Assembly: GCA_000727475.1 (NCBI GenBank)
Contig: KL647307.1
Span: forward strand, 1,384,895-1,448,894
Direction of reading: 5' to 3'
Origin: Sarcocystis neurona
Lineage: Eukaryota; Apicomplexa; Conoidasida; Eucoccidiorida; Sarcocystidae
Length of the DNA stretch: 64,000 nt
Position 1 is the stretch's first letter; the number at the start of each line of letters is the position of its first letter. Shown here piece after piece: positions 15,001 through 26,800 of the stretch. Position numbers and translations under genes: made by a program. The notes beneath the pieces were generated by a model, which saw only the letters and a program-made list of their open reading frames with translations, had not been told where the DNA came from and did no database searches.

Positions 15001-16673
15001 AGCTGCATCGGGCTCTATTAAAACGGGTTTTGTTCGTTGATCCTACGCATTCTTAAGGCTAGAATATGGCAAACAGTCGGCGCGTAAGCATCATATTGTT
15101 AGTATTCCGTCGTCATTCTGGTCCAATCAATACAGTACAGACAGATAAATGTGATAGATCTTGTTGCGACGAGGAACGTCCTTGAGAATACGCATGTGCA
15201 GTTTACTTGTCGGCTTTTCCGTGCCGTGCGACTGGGAGGGGTGAGCTCGGCGAATATTGAAGACATTGCTTTATTTGCGCCACCTCCTTCGTGTCTCGCA
15301 CACAAAACTGTTAAAAGTTGTACGGAAAGCTCTGTAGAGAGTAGTACTTCCTGAAAAATAGTTTTGTAAGTGGGTTGGTCCATGCGAGTAACCCGCGTAG
15401 AGAGTGGGCAAGTTGCACGTCCAGTTGTGCCTTACTCAACGCGCCAGTGTGTACGCCGTACAGGGGTGGTGTGTTCTTTTTCACACAACACATTTTGCCT
15501 CCTCGGTCTACCTGTGGAATTAAACGTCTTTTCAGAATTCTCGGCTAACCGAACTTCGAAAGGAGCGTAAGGCACTTGCTCATGCACAGGGGGAAGAGCC
15601 AGCGGGTGAAGCAACCGCCAAAGCCGCTGACAAGGAAAGGGAAGGCTCCAGAAAACGTGGAAGATCTGTTGAACGTAAGGAGAGTAGAAGGATCACAGTG
15701 AAGTAGATAATGCACAATGCAACTACGTCTGTAACTCGAGAACGAATGTTTAACTGAATTCATTGGTGAGCTGTATGAAGTGCACTGGACAGGACTTTCA
15801 AATGTAGCTGTCGTGTGCTTACTGTTCATACGAATAATTGAACTATTGGAAGACAATTGATGTTCGAAGGGGAATCAATGATTTCGTTCGAGACGCACTA
15901 GCAGATGACATCTGGTAGGGGTGCTCTTATCGAAACATAACGTGGTGTGAAAAGCTTGCTCCAGCAGGTAGGTGCCACCAAGGTTTTGGAGCTGAATTAG
16001 AAGCGCTGACGCTGCACTGCGTTCAGCAGTTGCAATCAGAGGCATTATGTGCAGCCGTGCGTCTGCTGCTCTTTGGCAAGATGTGTGGAACTTCGGAGTT
16101 ATCTGCACTCAGTGGCTGTTTCGTAGCGGCGTGTATGTTCCCTTGTTGCATCTTACATCTGACGTGTTATCAGGAACCCTTTCTTTTGTCGTACCGACTG
16201 TGAAAGCCTACTGGGTTACATTTTCGCTGTGTTATACTTCGTGCAACGTGTGTAAGCCTGTTTGTTGGCATGTGTGGCGAATCCTCTGTGTTTCTTTCCC
16301 AGGCAGCGAGCGCCGTTCTCGTTCAAGTGCGCGAGCGGAGCATGTGTCGGGAGGCACTGAAGAAGACGCGCACTTGCGGCTAAAGAAAAAGATTCGTGCT
16401 TTGTCACGCTCTCGCTCTGTGAAGCCGACCGCTCGACAACGTGCCGCGTCGACCAACCGGCTGGCCGAAAGAGAAGAGGTAGTCTCAGCTGCAGAACATG
16501 GCGAAGTGCGAAGGTTAGGGGGCATGGAGCCACGGAAGGCAAGGAAGCTAAAAATTGCTTCAGACAGAAAAATTCGAGGCAGAGCCGGGGAAGCAGATCG
16601 ACACATCAGTGTTAAACTGCCGAAGCATCTGTTTGCTGGAAAGCGTAGCAACGGAAAGACAGACAGGAGATAA
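749..16673 (+). CDS. NOG1: NOG1-like nucleolar GTP-binding protein, 13 exons
   Basis: NOG1 is a nucleolar GTPase of the Obg-related TRAFAC group that joins pre-60S particles and is needed to mature the large ribosomal subunit. Exons: 749-775, 1565-1762, 4118-4318, 5693-5795, 7678-7808, 9427-9516, 10557-10749, 11661-11926, 12718-12820, 13832-14004, 14516-14641, 15536-15674, 16303-16673. All introns are GT-AG and every join keeps the frame, giving 706 residues against about 635-650 in human and yeast. The N-terminal domain carries KTQRKTP and FYMRKIKF. The GTPase motifs are GYPNVGKSS (177-185, P-loop), DTPG (223-226), NKTD (291-294) and a G5-like EASTLTG (322-328). The acidic coil and GHNVRDFVD follow, and the basic tail ends GEADRH...KHLFAGKR...DRR as in other NOG1 proteins. 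The start is the CAAAATGG ATG; exon 1 has only nine codons. Exons 9, 11 and 12 are the least conserved, so their ends are less certain than the rest. Confidence 0.95.
1763..4117 (+). repeat. NOG1 intron 2, dense TATA/TGTA/TG microsatellite
   Basis: This 2.36-kb intron is largely built of interspersed TA, TG and GTAT runs. The coding strand is T/G-rich, and a run of about eight GTAT units lies at about 3772-3804. The many short open frames in it are rich in Tyr, Cys, Val and Met, which is simply what these repeats translate to. No gene is supported. Confidence 0.85.
5861..6212 (+). repeat. Perfect 176-bp tandem duplication in NOG1 intron 4
   Basis: Bases 5861-6036 are repeated base for base at 6037-6212. 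The unit starts AGCAATAGCACAGCG, contains AGT-trinucleotide runs and ends ATGAGAAATAGT. It lies inside intron 5796-7677, away from both splice sites. Complete identity points to a recent duplication or an assembly artefact. Confidence 0.95.
6460..6660 (+). repeat. AGT/CAG trinucleotide-rich stretch in NOG1 intron 4
   Basis: Imperfect AGT repeats broken by CTAGCAG and TACTAGCAG variants fill this stretch. It continues the AGT-rich composition of the 176-bp duplication just upstream. The short open frame across it encodes only Ser/Thr/Arg low-complexity sequence and is not taken as a gene. Confidence 0.8.
7815..8510 (+). repeat. Purine- and CAG/CAA-rich tract in NOG1 intron 5
   Basis: The stretch just after the exon 5 donor is made of degenerate CAGCAG, CAACAG and AGGAGC units. 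Three overlapping minus-strand open frames of 130-195 codons exist here only because the complement is CTG/TGC-rich; they encode Leu/Cys/Ala low-complexity sequence. It reads as decayed trinucleotide repeat. Confidence 0.75.
9017..9082 (+). repeat. Compound (TA)n-(GA)n-(TA)n microsatellite
   Basis: About 12 TA units (9017-9040) are followed directly by nine GA units (9041-9058), and a second TA run lies at 9067-9082. The array sits inside NOG1 intron 5. Confidence 0.95.
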
Positions 16674-19449
16674 TGCGGCGACGACTGTAACAATTCTCCT
16701 ATCATGTTGCACAAGTGTCCACTTGAGCCTGCGGTAAATGGCTAAATCAAAGAGTCTAACATCAACACCGTCGAGCTTCGGCCACCGTCCGTACGGCGTA
16801 CGCGTTCAGGAGAGAAGCCGCCGTGGTCGTACGAAGCTTGGCTTACATAGAGTAAGGGGGCGCACCTGGCGTCCGTCGAGCTTGGAGACGAGTCGAGTTG
16901 TCTGTTCTTAGGAAGTACGAATGTCCTTCGAGCTGAAATTTAGCTGTCGAGTAAAAGAGGATCCTAGAATTGCGACTTGTGATGGTGCAGGTCTGAGCGA
17001 CGCGTTGTAATATTGTAGGGTCGAGGAAGTTTGTTGACCAGTGTGCGTTCGATTAGTGGTATTTACGTCGTGCCTGATGGATGCTGTATATGCAAGTTGA
17101 GTATGTACAAGTAAACCTGTGTGGAGCAACAAATGGAGTAGTGCTGTGATAGGGGCGACGTCGTAAATTTCACACTGGTGGACTGCTGGGCCTGCACAAT
17201 GTTGCAACGTAATAACTGCCTGGTAAAAACCGGTGGACAGCCGCCGGACACGCAGACGCTTTCTGTAGTCAATGGCGCGGCTACTCAAAGTGATGCAGAG
17301 TGTACCGCACCGTGGCCTCTCGCGATTCAGTGACAGCTTTGAAGAAGAACGCTGGGGTTTGAATCCGCAGCGTCGGAAAAATAGGTGCCGCGTCCGGATG
17401 CAGGGTCTTGATAAGACTGGCACACGTATATCCGCACTTGTTCAGGACGTGCCGGCTCGTGGGATGGTTGTAATTTGACTAGTACACATCTCTGCGAAGG
17501 TAGACTATCTCCTGTATGACAGCCGACGAAGCACAACTTTGTGAGGCGGAACTTGATTTTTGTTTATTTACCGGACCAGACACACGGCAGCCTGTGATAA
17601 GTTGACGAAACGACTGACCTAAAACTGAGCCTCCGCAGGGCCTTGTGACTTTGGTGGTGGAACAGTGGCACGTGAAAAGCCGACCCAGGAACGCCCGGAA
17701 GACAATTTCAACATAAACACTCCTACACGTGTAAGTGACTTGTATACATATATATTCACGGCGCCACGCGCGCCTCTGATGGCCGCGTATCCTCTCTTCC
17801 CTGACAAGATTTGTCGTAGTACGACGTCTGCGCAGGTGAGGTGTCCATTCTCGCTTCGCCGAAGCGGAATAGCCGCGTCACAATTCGAAGTTACATTTTC
17901 TGCATAGGGAAGTCCTAGTCTCGCTAGAGTGTGACGTCGCAGACGGAGGTTACGCGGAAGCACAGAACCCAACGCACACATACGAGCACATCCCCCAAAG
18001 TAAACGGATAAATACTGCAGTTAAGTGCGCTTACGAAATTATTATGGTACGTGGGTTCGTGAGCCGTTTCTGCTCTCGCAGCACACCCTGCAATGTAGCG
18101 TGGCGTATACAAGTGTATACCTCCATATGTGTATGCGTCGTGTGTATCTGCCTACAGGTGTAGTACTTATTTGAAGATAACCCGCCCCCGCCAGTTACCG
18201 ACAGTCACATACCTTTTCACGTACTCCCGGTAGCCAGTTGCACGTGCACGAATCTGTGTTTCTCCGGAAGTATGAGGGGACTACGAGCTGTTCGACACCG
18301 CATCCCATGTTCGGGAGATCCGTGAGGTTCAGCTTCGAAACCGAGATAGAAAGGACAATCGAACATTTGCTCAGAGGGCAAGCACCACGCGGCACTTCAT
18401 TCTTCCAAATCAATAATACAGCACACTTCGCCACACCAGCACCTGACGTAAGTGGGAAGCGTAGACGCCAGTGTGCCTCCAAAACACGTTACAATGTGAT
18501 GTGTGCGAGCCGTGACCCGCTCGCGCAGCAAGCTGGGTGCGGTGGACTCACATTTTGCCTGTAAAGTGTATGTGGCACACTGCGGCGGGGTACAGGGTGC
18601 TTAGTGTTCGCGACGATTTTCAACTGCATCGTTCTGCTTGTGAAGGGAAGAGGGAGCACAACATTGTATTCAAAATCGAGCGAAGCGAAAGTTGCACACA
18701 TCAGCGGTAAAAGTTGTTCAAGAAGCTGGAATCAAGCAAGGATGTTAGTGTTGCTGATCAAGGTCAACCGTAGTCCTGCGCATTCTATGAAGAAAACACT
18801 GTGGACCTTGAAATTTTGTGTCTTTTGGAAGTCGGAAGTCCATCGACGTAAATTGACCTCCTTCTTCTGCGATCCGGGTGCAAATTCCTTGGGTCCTCAC
18901 CCTTGGGTTTAATTCAAAGAGGTTAGAATATACAAAATATACATTTACCCTTCCAGTGCGTATTCCCAGCGCTGCTGAGGTACACCAAAGAGAAGAAATT
19001 CTCCGCACCGCTCTAGCTGGAGGGTTCCTCTCGCAGTCAAGAACAATTCTATCCGAAATTACTTACAGAGAAAAGGTGTCACGTCTGACGGTCTGAAACA
19101 CGATAACTTCCTTGCTTGCTCACGTTTGCTTCCATTCTACTCAACTTCCAAGCATTTGTCATCCGTGTGGTGCAGCGCGCGCTGGTGGAGGCACACCTGT
19201 CCTATATGCGGGGGCTATACCGGTGAAATATACGGGGACTATACCTCGGAACTTATGGCCGGAGGCGGGCGTGCGAGGCCTTGATGGCATCTCTGAATCA
19301 CGTGACTTTACCACACGGCTGCTGTCCTGCTGAATTTAGGAGGACGAAGTAAGAAGAAGATGTAGGCAGTCGAACATGTTTGATGTAAGCTGCACAATTC
19401 CAAACATACACCTTAACACGGGCACTTGAAAGCCGATATCACTGCGAGT

Positions 19450-19845
19450 TTACATTGCAGGTATGGTAGGGTTAGTTGACCGACGATGCTGATGTGCCCT
19501 GACATCACCGTGGAGACAGCAGAACTGAGGGACTGGAACCCTGCACCACAATTTTGATGCAAACTGATGTAAAGTGACATCGTCGCAGGCGTTTTTTACG
19601 TGTTTCAGGGCTGCCCACCTGTGTGGTCCCTGCCTCCAGCCCTGGTCAGCCGCTGCTAAGGCGTCACAGCGTCTAACGAAATCAGGAACTTCACTACGGT
19701 AAACCGTTTTTCTCTGCTCCTTTCCTCGAATTGCCGTTGCTAACTCATGACGTACAATTTCCTTATTAAAAAGGAAAAGTGTTGACGTGAATCTGCTTTG
19801 ATATGCTACCGCTTCCAATTGTTGGAAGTGAACAGTTCTATTCAC
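19450..19845 (-). CDS. Unassigned 131-codon ORF, possibly a mobile-element remnant
   Basis: This frame is longer than its intergenic surroundings would suggest and has a fairly balanced composition. It contains a stretch reading FVRRCDALAAADQGW and a later LHQFASKLWCRVPVPQFC. The first faintly resembles capsid-like (gag) helices of retroelements, but I do not recognise the family. There is no neighbouring zinc knuckle, protease or reverse transcriptase to support that reading. A chance ORF remains quite possible. Confidence 0.2.
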   Translation of the reverse strand: MNRTVHFQQLEAVAYQSRFTSTLFLFNKEIVRHELATAIRGKEQRKTVYRSEVPDFVRRCDALAAADQGWRQGPHRWAALKHVKNACDDVTLHQFASKLWCRVPVPQFCCLHGDVRAHQHRRSTNPTIPAM

Positions 19846-20365
19846 ACATTGAAAAATTATAGACTCAGGTTGATCGTGTTATGTTGTAGTGCAAATGCAA
19901 AGCTTAATTACTTCCGTACATCTAGAAAGAAGCTTCGACAGGTCAACTATGCCTTTTGTGTTGAAAGCGTATCCGTTCAACCAGGGCCCAAAAAGAGCTG
20001 GTATCTTTTGTCCGCAAGGAATACATCCAAACAGTTGTTTTATCCACCTGTCTTCTACACAGCATTGCATCGCGTGCAAACCACGAAGACGTGTGTGATT
20101 TTTTGTTGTACTGCATACACAAGCAGGTCTTTTTGCATTCATTTGTCATTCGTGTAAATACGTACACACCTGTATGCGTAAATAGAAACGAATACCCACG
20201 TCTGGGTCACAATTCAATAGGAAACACGCAGATAAGGCGTGTTTGGTCACGTATCACAAAAGCCTCTGCACCAGCCTCTAGTCACGGCAAAAGTAGTGTT
20301 AATTATCCGTGACGAAATACACCTACTAGCTAGATTGCCTAAGTGGCCGTTCCATTTCGCTCGTG

Positions 20366-20527
20366 TGCATGAGAACTATGTCAAGGTCGGCAGGGCCACA
20401 TGTCATCATGTGTTCACTCATGGAGCAATAAAACTGGACGGTGGTCTGCATGAGAAGGATGTAAACGTTGGCAGGGCCACACGTCACCCTGTGTTCCCTG
20501 ATACAGCAATATGGCTTGACACGGCTC
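20366..20527 (+). repeat. Diverged tandem repeat, unit about 81 bp, two copies
   Basis: TGCATGAGAACTATGTCAAG at 20366 recurs as TGCATGAGAAGGATGTAAAC at 20447. Both are followed by a shared GGCAGGGCCACA(C/T)GTCA and then similar GTGTTC and AGCAATA segments. The copies differ at many sites, so the duplication is old. Confidence 0.75.
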
Positions 20528-21471
20528 GCGCATAATCTAACTGCTGCTGAGAAGCAAAGTGTTCCTGTCCCTGCCTGCACCTGTATCCGTGCCACGAGTA
20601 CAAGTGCGCTTCTCCGTGCGGACAACGTTTTTTATACATAGTATGTCAACTGGAAGCCACCAGAATGACGTGTGAGCACAGGACGCTCACTGTGTAGATT
20701 AATCCCTTACGTATGCAGGTATATACATTGGCAGGAGGCGGAGGAGACAAGTGTTAAGCTTTTAAATTTCCATCTCACTTTTTGATGGTCAGCTATAGGT
20801 ACAGCAGAAACGGGCAAGCCTAATGCTTACGGATAGCAAACACCGTCAAGTGACGGCATTATAAGCATCTGTTCAAGCGCTGTGTCTCGAATTTTGTGAG
20901 GTGTTCAGAGAAGGACGAGACGAAGAAAACGTTAACAATTATAATACTGCACAGAATACAGAGCTCGTTCCCCAGCCTGAAATATACTACGCAGGTCTCC
21001 AGACACGATAGATGTTTTCATCGTTTATCGTAAAACTCAGTATAACTCACTGCGCAGCAGCTCGCGTCACTGGCCAACTCTTGTGCGGCAAGAAGCCATT
21101 TTCCGGTGAACTTGAGACGAGACATCCATCTTTTCCGTATAAGTCTCTCTTACATTTCCTAAGTGCAATGTATTATAGGTATGTTGGTAACATGTAGTCT
21201 GCCGCAGGACGTTTCTACTACTCAGGCACCTGCAGACATTTCCTCGGACACACGAGAGGGTGATGGTGATGACTGTGGTTGTATCAGGTGTTGTTCGTCT
21301 TCTGGTCGCAGCGGGACAAGGCATTGTCAATCGTTGAAAAAAACTCTATTCTGTGTGTAGTGCTGGTGTGTAAGGTTACCCGCGACTTAATGCCGTTGTT
21401 CAACCATTCGCGTTGCTCTTCCGTATGTATGGTGCATTCGTTGGGAAATTACATCAACGTGTATTTCAAAA

Positions 21472-23840
21472 ATGTCAGCAGTCCCAGTCTCCCCTATCCT
21501 CCATTCGCTCTCAGATACCGGCGGCACTGCAGATTCTGGCAGCCCCACGATTCTCGCGAGAAATTCTGTAGATTACAGCGAGACGAGAAGTTCTCGGAAC
21601 AAGCCCGCTGTCCGGACACCGCCACCTCGCACCCGTTGGAGACATCTTGCAGGGGCCTTCTCTGTGAGCCTGATTTTTCTTTCTTCCACTCCTTTTGGCA
21701 GGTGCACCACTGACGTCTCAGCACCACCGTCACAACCTGCATCCGGGGCATCTTCACCAGTTCCCTCTGCTCCAGCTTTGTCACCCACTCCTCCCGGAGA
21801 CGATGTTGCAAGGGGTAGCTCACCCGTCGTGCCTTCATCTGTTGAACAGGCGCAAAAAGATCAACCGGAATCACAACTGGATTCCGACAGTGGAAAAGGT
21901 CTTGTTGGACTTCAGCAAGACTCTGCTCAAGCACGCCTTCAACATACAGTTCTACCTGAAAAAGCGAAGCCACGTTCACCACCGTTACTACATATACACA
22001 GGGCGTTTTCCCTCTTTACAGATGACACCACGTCCGCAACCTCCGATACGAAGTCAGGAAACGCTGCGCATACCAGGAGTCACTTGAACACAGCTGAGCC
22101 GGAAGTAAAGCGGCTCGGGGCCCAGACAAGACCAAAACAAACCACAACAACAAGAGCCACTGTGCAAGAGGCGAATGTGCTGCCGCTGCGCACGTACACC
22201 TACGGAAATATCCACCAGACTGCCTACTACTTTGCGGGTGGGTATCGTAGTGTGCGAGATTAGCGGAGAAACTTGTGCCAGGTAGGCTTCCGAGTGCACT
22301 AGCGTTGAGGGGACAAAATGTCCAACGACAGACGCCGCGATGAACTACACAGGGATCCACCACTAGCAACACTTTGACTTCTCAAGGTGGTATTTGAAAC
22401 CAAGCGCAGTGGAGCGGCGTCGCCAGCACACACCCACCAGCGCAGCGTTGTTGCTATAAGCAGTCTGGTTGAATACTGGTGAATGTATGTGTTCCACGGT
22501 TCGCATTCCCACACTGCACGAACTCGCCCTCGTAGAAATTTGTTTGAATACTAGCAGGACAGCTGGATAGATCGTGAAAAAGAACTTTCGTTCCGACTTG
22601 CGTTACGCCTCAGAGGCATCCTTCGAGGTATAGAATTTTGTGGAGCGAATCAACTCGTTCACCTGTGGCCTCTTCAGGCCTACAATGTGCTCATGTGATG
22701 GCTTCGTTCTGTTTCGTCTCCAGATGTTATCATCGGCACTCCCCCAGTACAGCGGCAGAGCCTCATTCTGGACACAGGATCATCTGTTGTTGGATTTCCA
22801 TGCACTACTTGCAAGTATGGCTCTAAAAAACGGGCACGTCGCCTTAGCATTTCAGGCTCACGTGCACAATTTTGCGAATCTTGCATCCACGTTATTGTCA
22901 CTGCGTACACATGTGTCTTTCAGGTGTCCGCATATCATAGCGTTTCCCTGCATCAAGACGTCCGCAGCCGTATCTAAACACACAGCGGTGACTGTGAACC
23001 CGTGTACGTTTGCGTGCATACATATATGTTGTGTGTATGGTAAAGCTTCACGGAGGGTAGGTACTGGCCTGTCCATGCGTCTACGGGTGGGCAACTGTGA
23101 ATAGGCACCAGCACCACGATGTCTGCACGTCAACGATGACGTACATACATACGGGTGGTTCGTGCGCGTGTGTGGGCTAGTCGTCTCCAGTAACCTGTGC
23201 ACACGCGGAAATTCTTCGCGCATTCTTGCATCTGTGTGCACCTATAAATGTATGCTCGTACATATATATATCTATATATACGTATGGAGGGATGTTCACT
23301 TTTGAGAGGCAGTTCTGCCCATGTGCATCCGGATGCCCACGCGCAGACAAATCCGCGGCACCTACAAAAAATATGTAGTAGCGCATTATGTGTGGATACG
23401 AAAATATATACGTCTCAGTGCATCCCTCCTGGATGGAGGACTGACCTGTGCAGAATCGAAATAGCTGAGGGGCTACGAACGAATCTAGTCTACGAGCTAA
23501 TGCAGAACACGTACACGTAGCTATACGCACATACCGGGAAGTGCATTTCACGGTATAAGGAGAAAGCATAACGTCGCTGAAGGAGATCGTAAATCTACGT
23601 GCAAACGCGCTGTCAGGATAATTATAGATGTCTCTCACATTTGTAAAAGTCTCATTAACGTGCGACGATGGAAAAGGCCGCCAAAATAGCTTGCTTACCA
23701 CACGCAGTCGTAAGATGCCTCCGTTGTCGGACACACAGGCCAGAAATAGCATTCATCAAAAGGCTATCTTGAGCTCTCGAAAGCTTCCATCTTCTCGATA
23801 TATGTTGACGGCGCACCTCAGTCTGCCGTGGTGAGTCATA

Positions 23841-23877
<37 letters not shown>

Positions 23878-26800
23878 AATGTATAATTATGCATATAGTA
23901 TTCAATATCTGTATAATTGTATATCTGCGTGTACACATACGTACATAAAGGCTCGCATATACGTAGCAAGACGTACAAACGCGTGCATACGCCCGTTTAT
24001 TTGCAGAAGTACGAAAGCGTACGCTCCCACTCTTCCGCTGGATTCAAGCATTGATTCATCCATGGGTGCGTAAGTAGATAAAGCAGCTGCTAGTTTTGGG
24101 CGTCGTGCGGTGGAAGCTGCCGAGCTTTCGCTTTCACACACCGGAGTCACGTCAACGACACTTGTAGTTGCGGTCATGATGCATAACCCTTTTTGTGGCG
24201 CTTGTGCAGATCATGTGGCGCGCACATAGATCCACCCTTCGACTGCGCCGCGAGCTCCACCTGCAAGCGCCTTCAGTGCACCACTTCGTGTACTCACTGC
24301 GACTCGAAGCAGAGGCGGTAAGGCGAAGTCAGAGGGCTCTGGTACCAATCTGCCATCCTGTTTTCATAACACAAATGCACGCGCGTATATCTATATGCGT
24401 ATGCTCACAACCGGATACACTGCAACTCGAAAGCGGAACGAATGTGCGAAACAAATAGTTTCCTCCAGTGTGCGTATTACGTTTACATATCATTTTTGCA
24501 TACCTTGACAAATGCACGTGTACATACATACACTTGTTTGCGCCAACAGAAACTCGGCACGTAGTGACTAGAATTTGAAGATGTTTCTATTGCTGCATTG
24601 ACGTCAACCTCATTACGACCCTCTTGCTTGTACGCACCTGTACGTATGTCCATATGTATGGGGATCAATACCTGTACAGGTAGAAGCACGTTCCTCCAAA
24701 ATGAACCTATGTATATGCATTTGTCCAAGAGAGCCAAATGCCCTGGTCTCGTGTAGCCGACTTTTCTTCTTGTAATGTCTGAGACATACAGCAGCTGCAG
24801 TCCGCTGCTTAAACAGCATTTCTGGGAAGGACGAAAGTATAATTTCGAAGAGGGGCGATAACAGTTCGCGCCCCTCTGTACGTTTTCGGTATGTGTGACA
24901 GCCGGAGCAAATGTGGCCGGTGCACCTGCGCAAACTCGTGGCTGCTAGGCTAGTGTCTCGAGTGATAGCTGTGACACACAGGAGTGCAAGCGCCCGTGCT
25001 CATTCAACATTTGCCTTCCTACGTTTTGCCCCGTTGGTCGCCCATGTTTGTGTGGTCTCTAGATTTGTAAGATTCCGTGGTGTTTGTGCATGTGCTGCAG
25101 TTGCGCGTATCGCGTGTCATATATGGAAGGAAGTAGTCTGCAGGGCTTTTGGCATGAAGATTATATCCACGTGCTGAAACCTCCTCGTATAATAGTCAAA
25201 AACAGTGAGCGGGTGTACGACATCAAAACTCAGATGACGCAGGCGCGAAAAAGTATGCAGTTTCGTCCTAGCAGCACGTTCCTGCCCTCCACACTTCTGA
25301 GTCCTCCTACAGTCACAAACTTTGGTTGCCACATGGAGGAAACCGCGCTCTTTGTGAACCAGAAAGCAAGTGGGATCTGGGGCTTGGAAATTTGGAGTCA
25401 ATTCGGACCACCGACGTACATGACTCGCACTCTACTGGGCAGCACCCTCGCGCCGCCACAGTTGCAGGGCTCCTCTTCTTCCTCTCGTTCAACCCCTTCC
25501 TCCCTCTCCGTTTCAACTCCACCCATCAGCGCATCGCCTGTGTTTGCTCTGTGTCTGGCTGAGCACGGCGGAGCCTTTGCGATTGGAGAGACACACAAGG
25601 AGCTACATACGTCTAAACTAGTAAAAACACGCTTTGTTCCAGATCAGGAATCGTACTCAGTGTATATATCTGCCATTGTCGTTGGAGACGAAAATATTGT
25701 GCTCTACCAGCCGAAGATTCCTGCAGCCTCTACGAAGCTGCCTCCCGCCTTCGTAAGTGCTTCTTTTGAGACTCTGCACCCACTGGCGACATCGACAACT
25801 TCACGTTCTCCCGGTACGGATACTCACTTCGAAGTACTACTGGATTCTGGCACCACTATGAGCTACTTCCCCACAGACGTCTACACGAGGATCATCACCG
25901 CAATTGAAAAACACGCAGAACAGCAGAACGAAAACCTGTCCTCGAAGACCCGCAGACTAGGCGCGAACGTTCGTGAAAGTGAGAGAGGAAAGGCGTCCAC
26001 AGCAGACCGGAGGAACAAGGGCAGACTGTTTCCGTTGTACGTTGCTAACGACGAGTTGGAGGTCGGAGCCGTTGACAGTGCGAGGGACGCCGCAAAATAT
26101 TCCACTGCGGACGCACAGGAAAGACGCCTCGCAGTGCTTCGGGGAGAAAAGCAAACCGTCCAAACGACACTGAATGACGACGTCGAAGAAGAAAGTGAAG
26201 ACCTAACAGAGATTGTGCGAAATCCTAACGCCACGCAACTGGTTCAACATTCACGCATGAAAGACGCAGGTTGGCGTCGTGCTGTGCCTGGTGAGGCAGG
26301 GGAGTCTGTGCCACAACGACGTCCAAGCAAAAGTCACCCGTCATCACAAGCAACTCCTGAGGGTGCGGAGGAGTTCCCAATAGTAAGAGAAGCATCACAA
26401 GCGAATCTGCAGGGTCCACGGGAGTTCCCAGCAGTAAGGAATGTTTCACTGATAGGGAAGAAGGGGCGTGCAAACCTCGATCGTCCGCAGGTGGCAAACA
26501 GAAATCAGCAGATACAGGAAATCGAATCTCGGCCTGCTCCACCTACGCAGAAGGTACACACCTCCACACTCGTAAACGGTAGCTCGTTACGCAAAAAAGG
26601 AACCGCTGCGAAGATGGTGGAGCAGAAAGGAAGTCAATACTCTAGTATTATTGTGGTAAGAAGCGGACGCGCAGCAAGAGCGAGCGCGAGGAAAACATTA
26701 GTCAATAGCAGCTACGTCCCGAGCAGGACAAAGATGGGCACTGGTAAAGAAACATTTGGAGCCCTACGCAGTAATGTGTATACTGCTTTTCCTAGTTGGC

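Larger units (their letters stand above)
16674..21471. other. Intergenic region between NOG1 and ASP5
   Basis: No conserved gene is recognisable in these 4.8 kb. The content is stop-dense with short open frames on both strands. Two things stand out: a 131-codon minus-strand frame at 19450-19845 and a diverged tandem repeat of about 81 bp at 20366-20527; both are listed separately. The last part probably carries the ASP5 promoter and 5' UTR. Confidence 0.5.

Noticed and set aside
16232..16714. 160-codon minus-strand frame opposite the last NOG1 exon
   Set aside because: It is the antisense shadow of a clearly coding exon that matches the NOG1 C-terminus.
24017..24071. Possible small exon of ASP5 between exons 2 and 3 (reads SSIDSSMG)
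   Set aside because: Exon 2 joins straight to 24210 to give TTCKSCGAHIDPPFD, which matches the plasmepsin V pattern without a gap; adding this segment would break that match.
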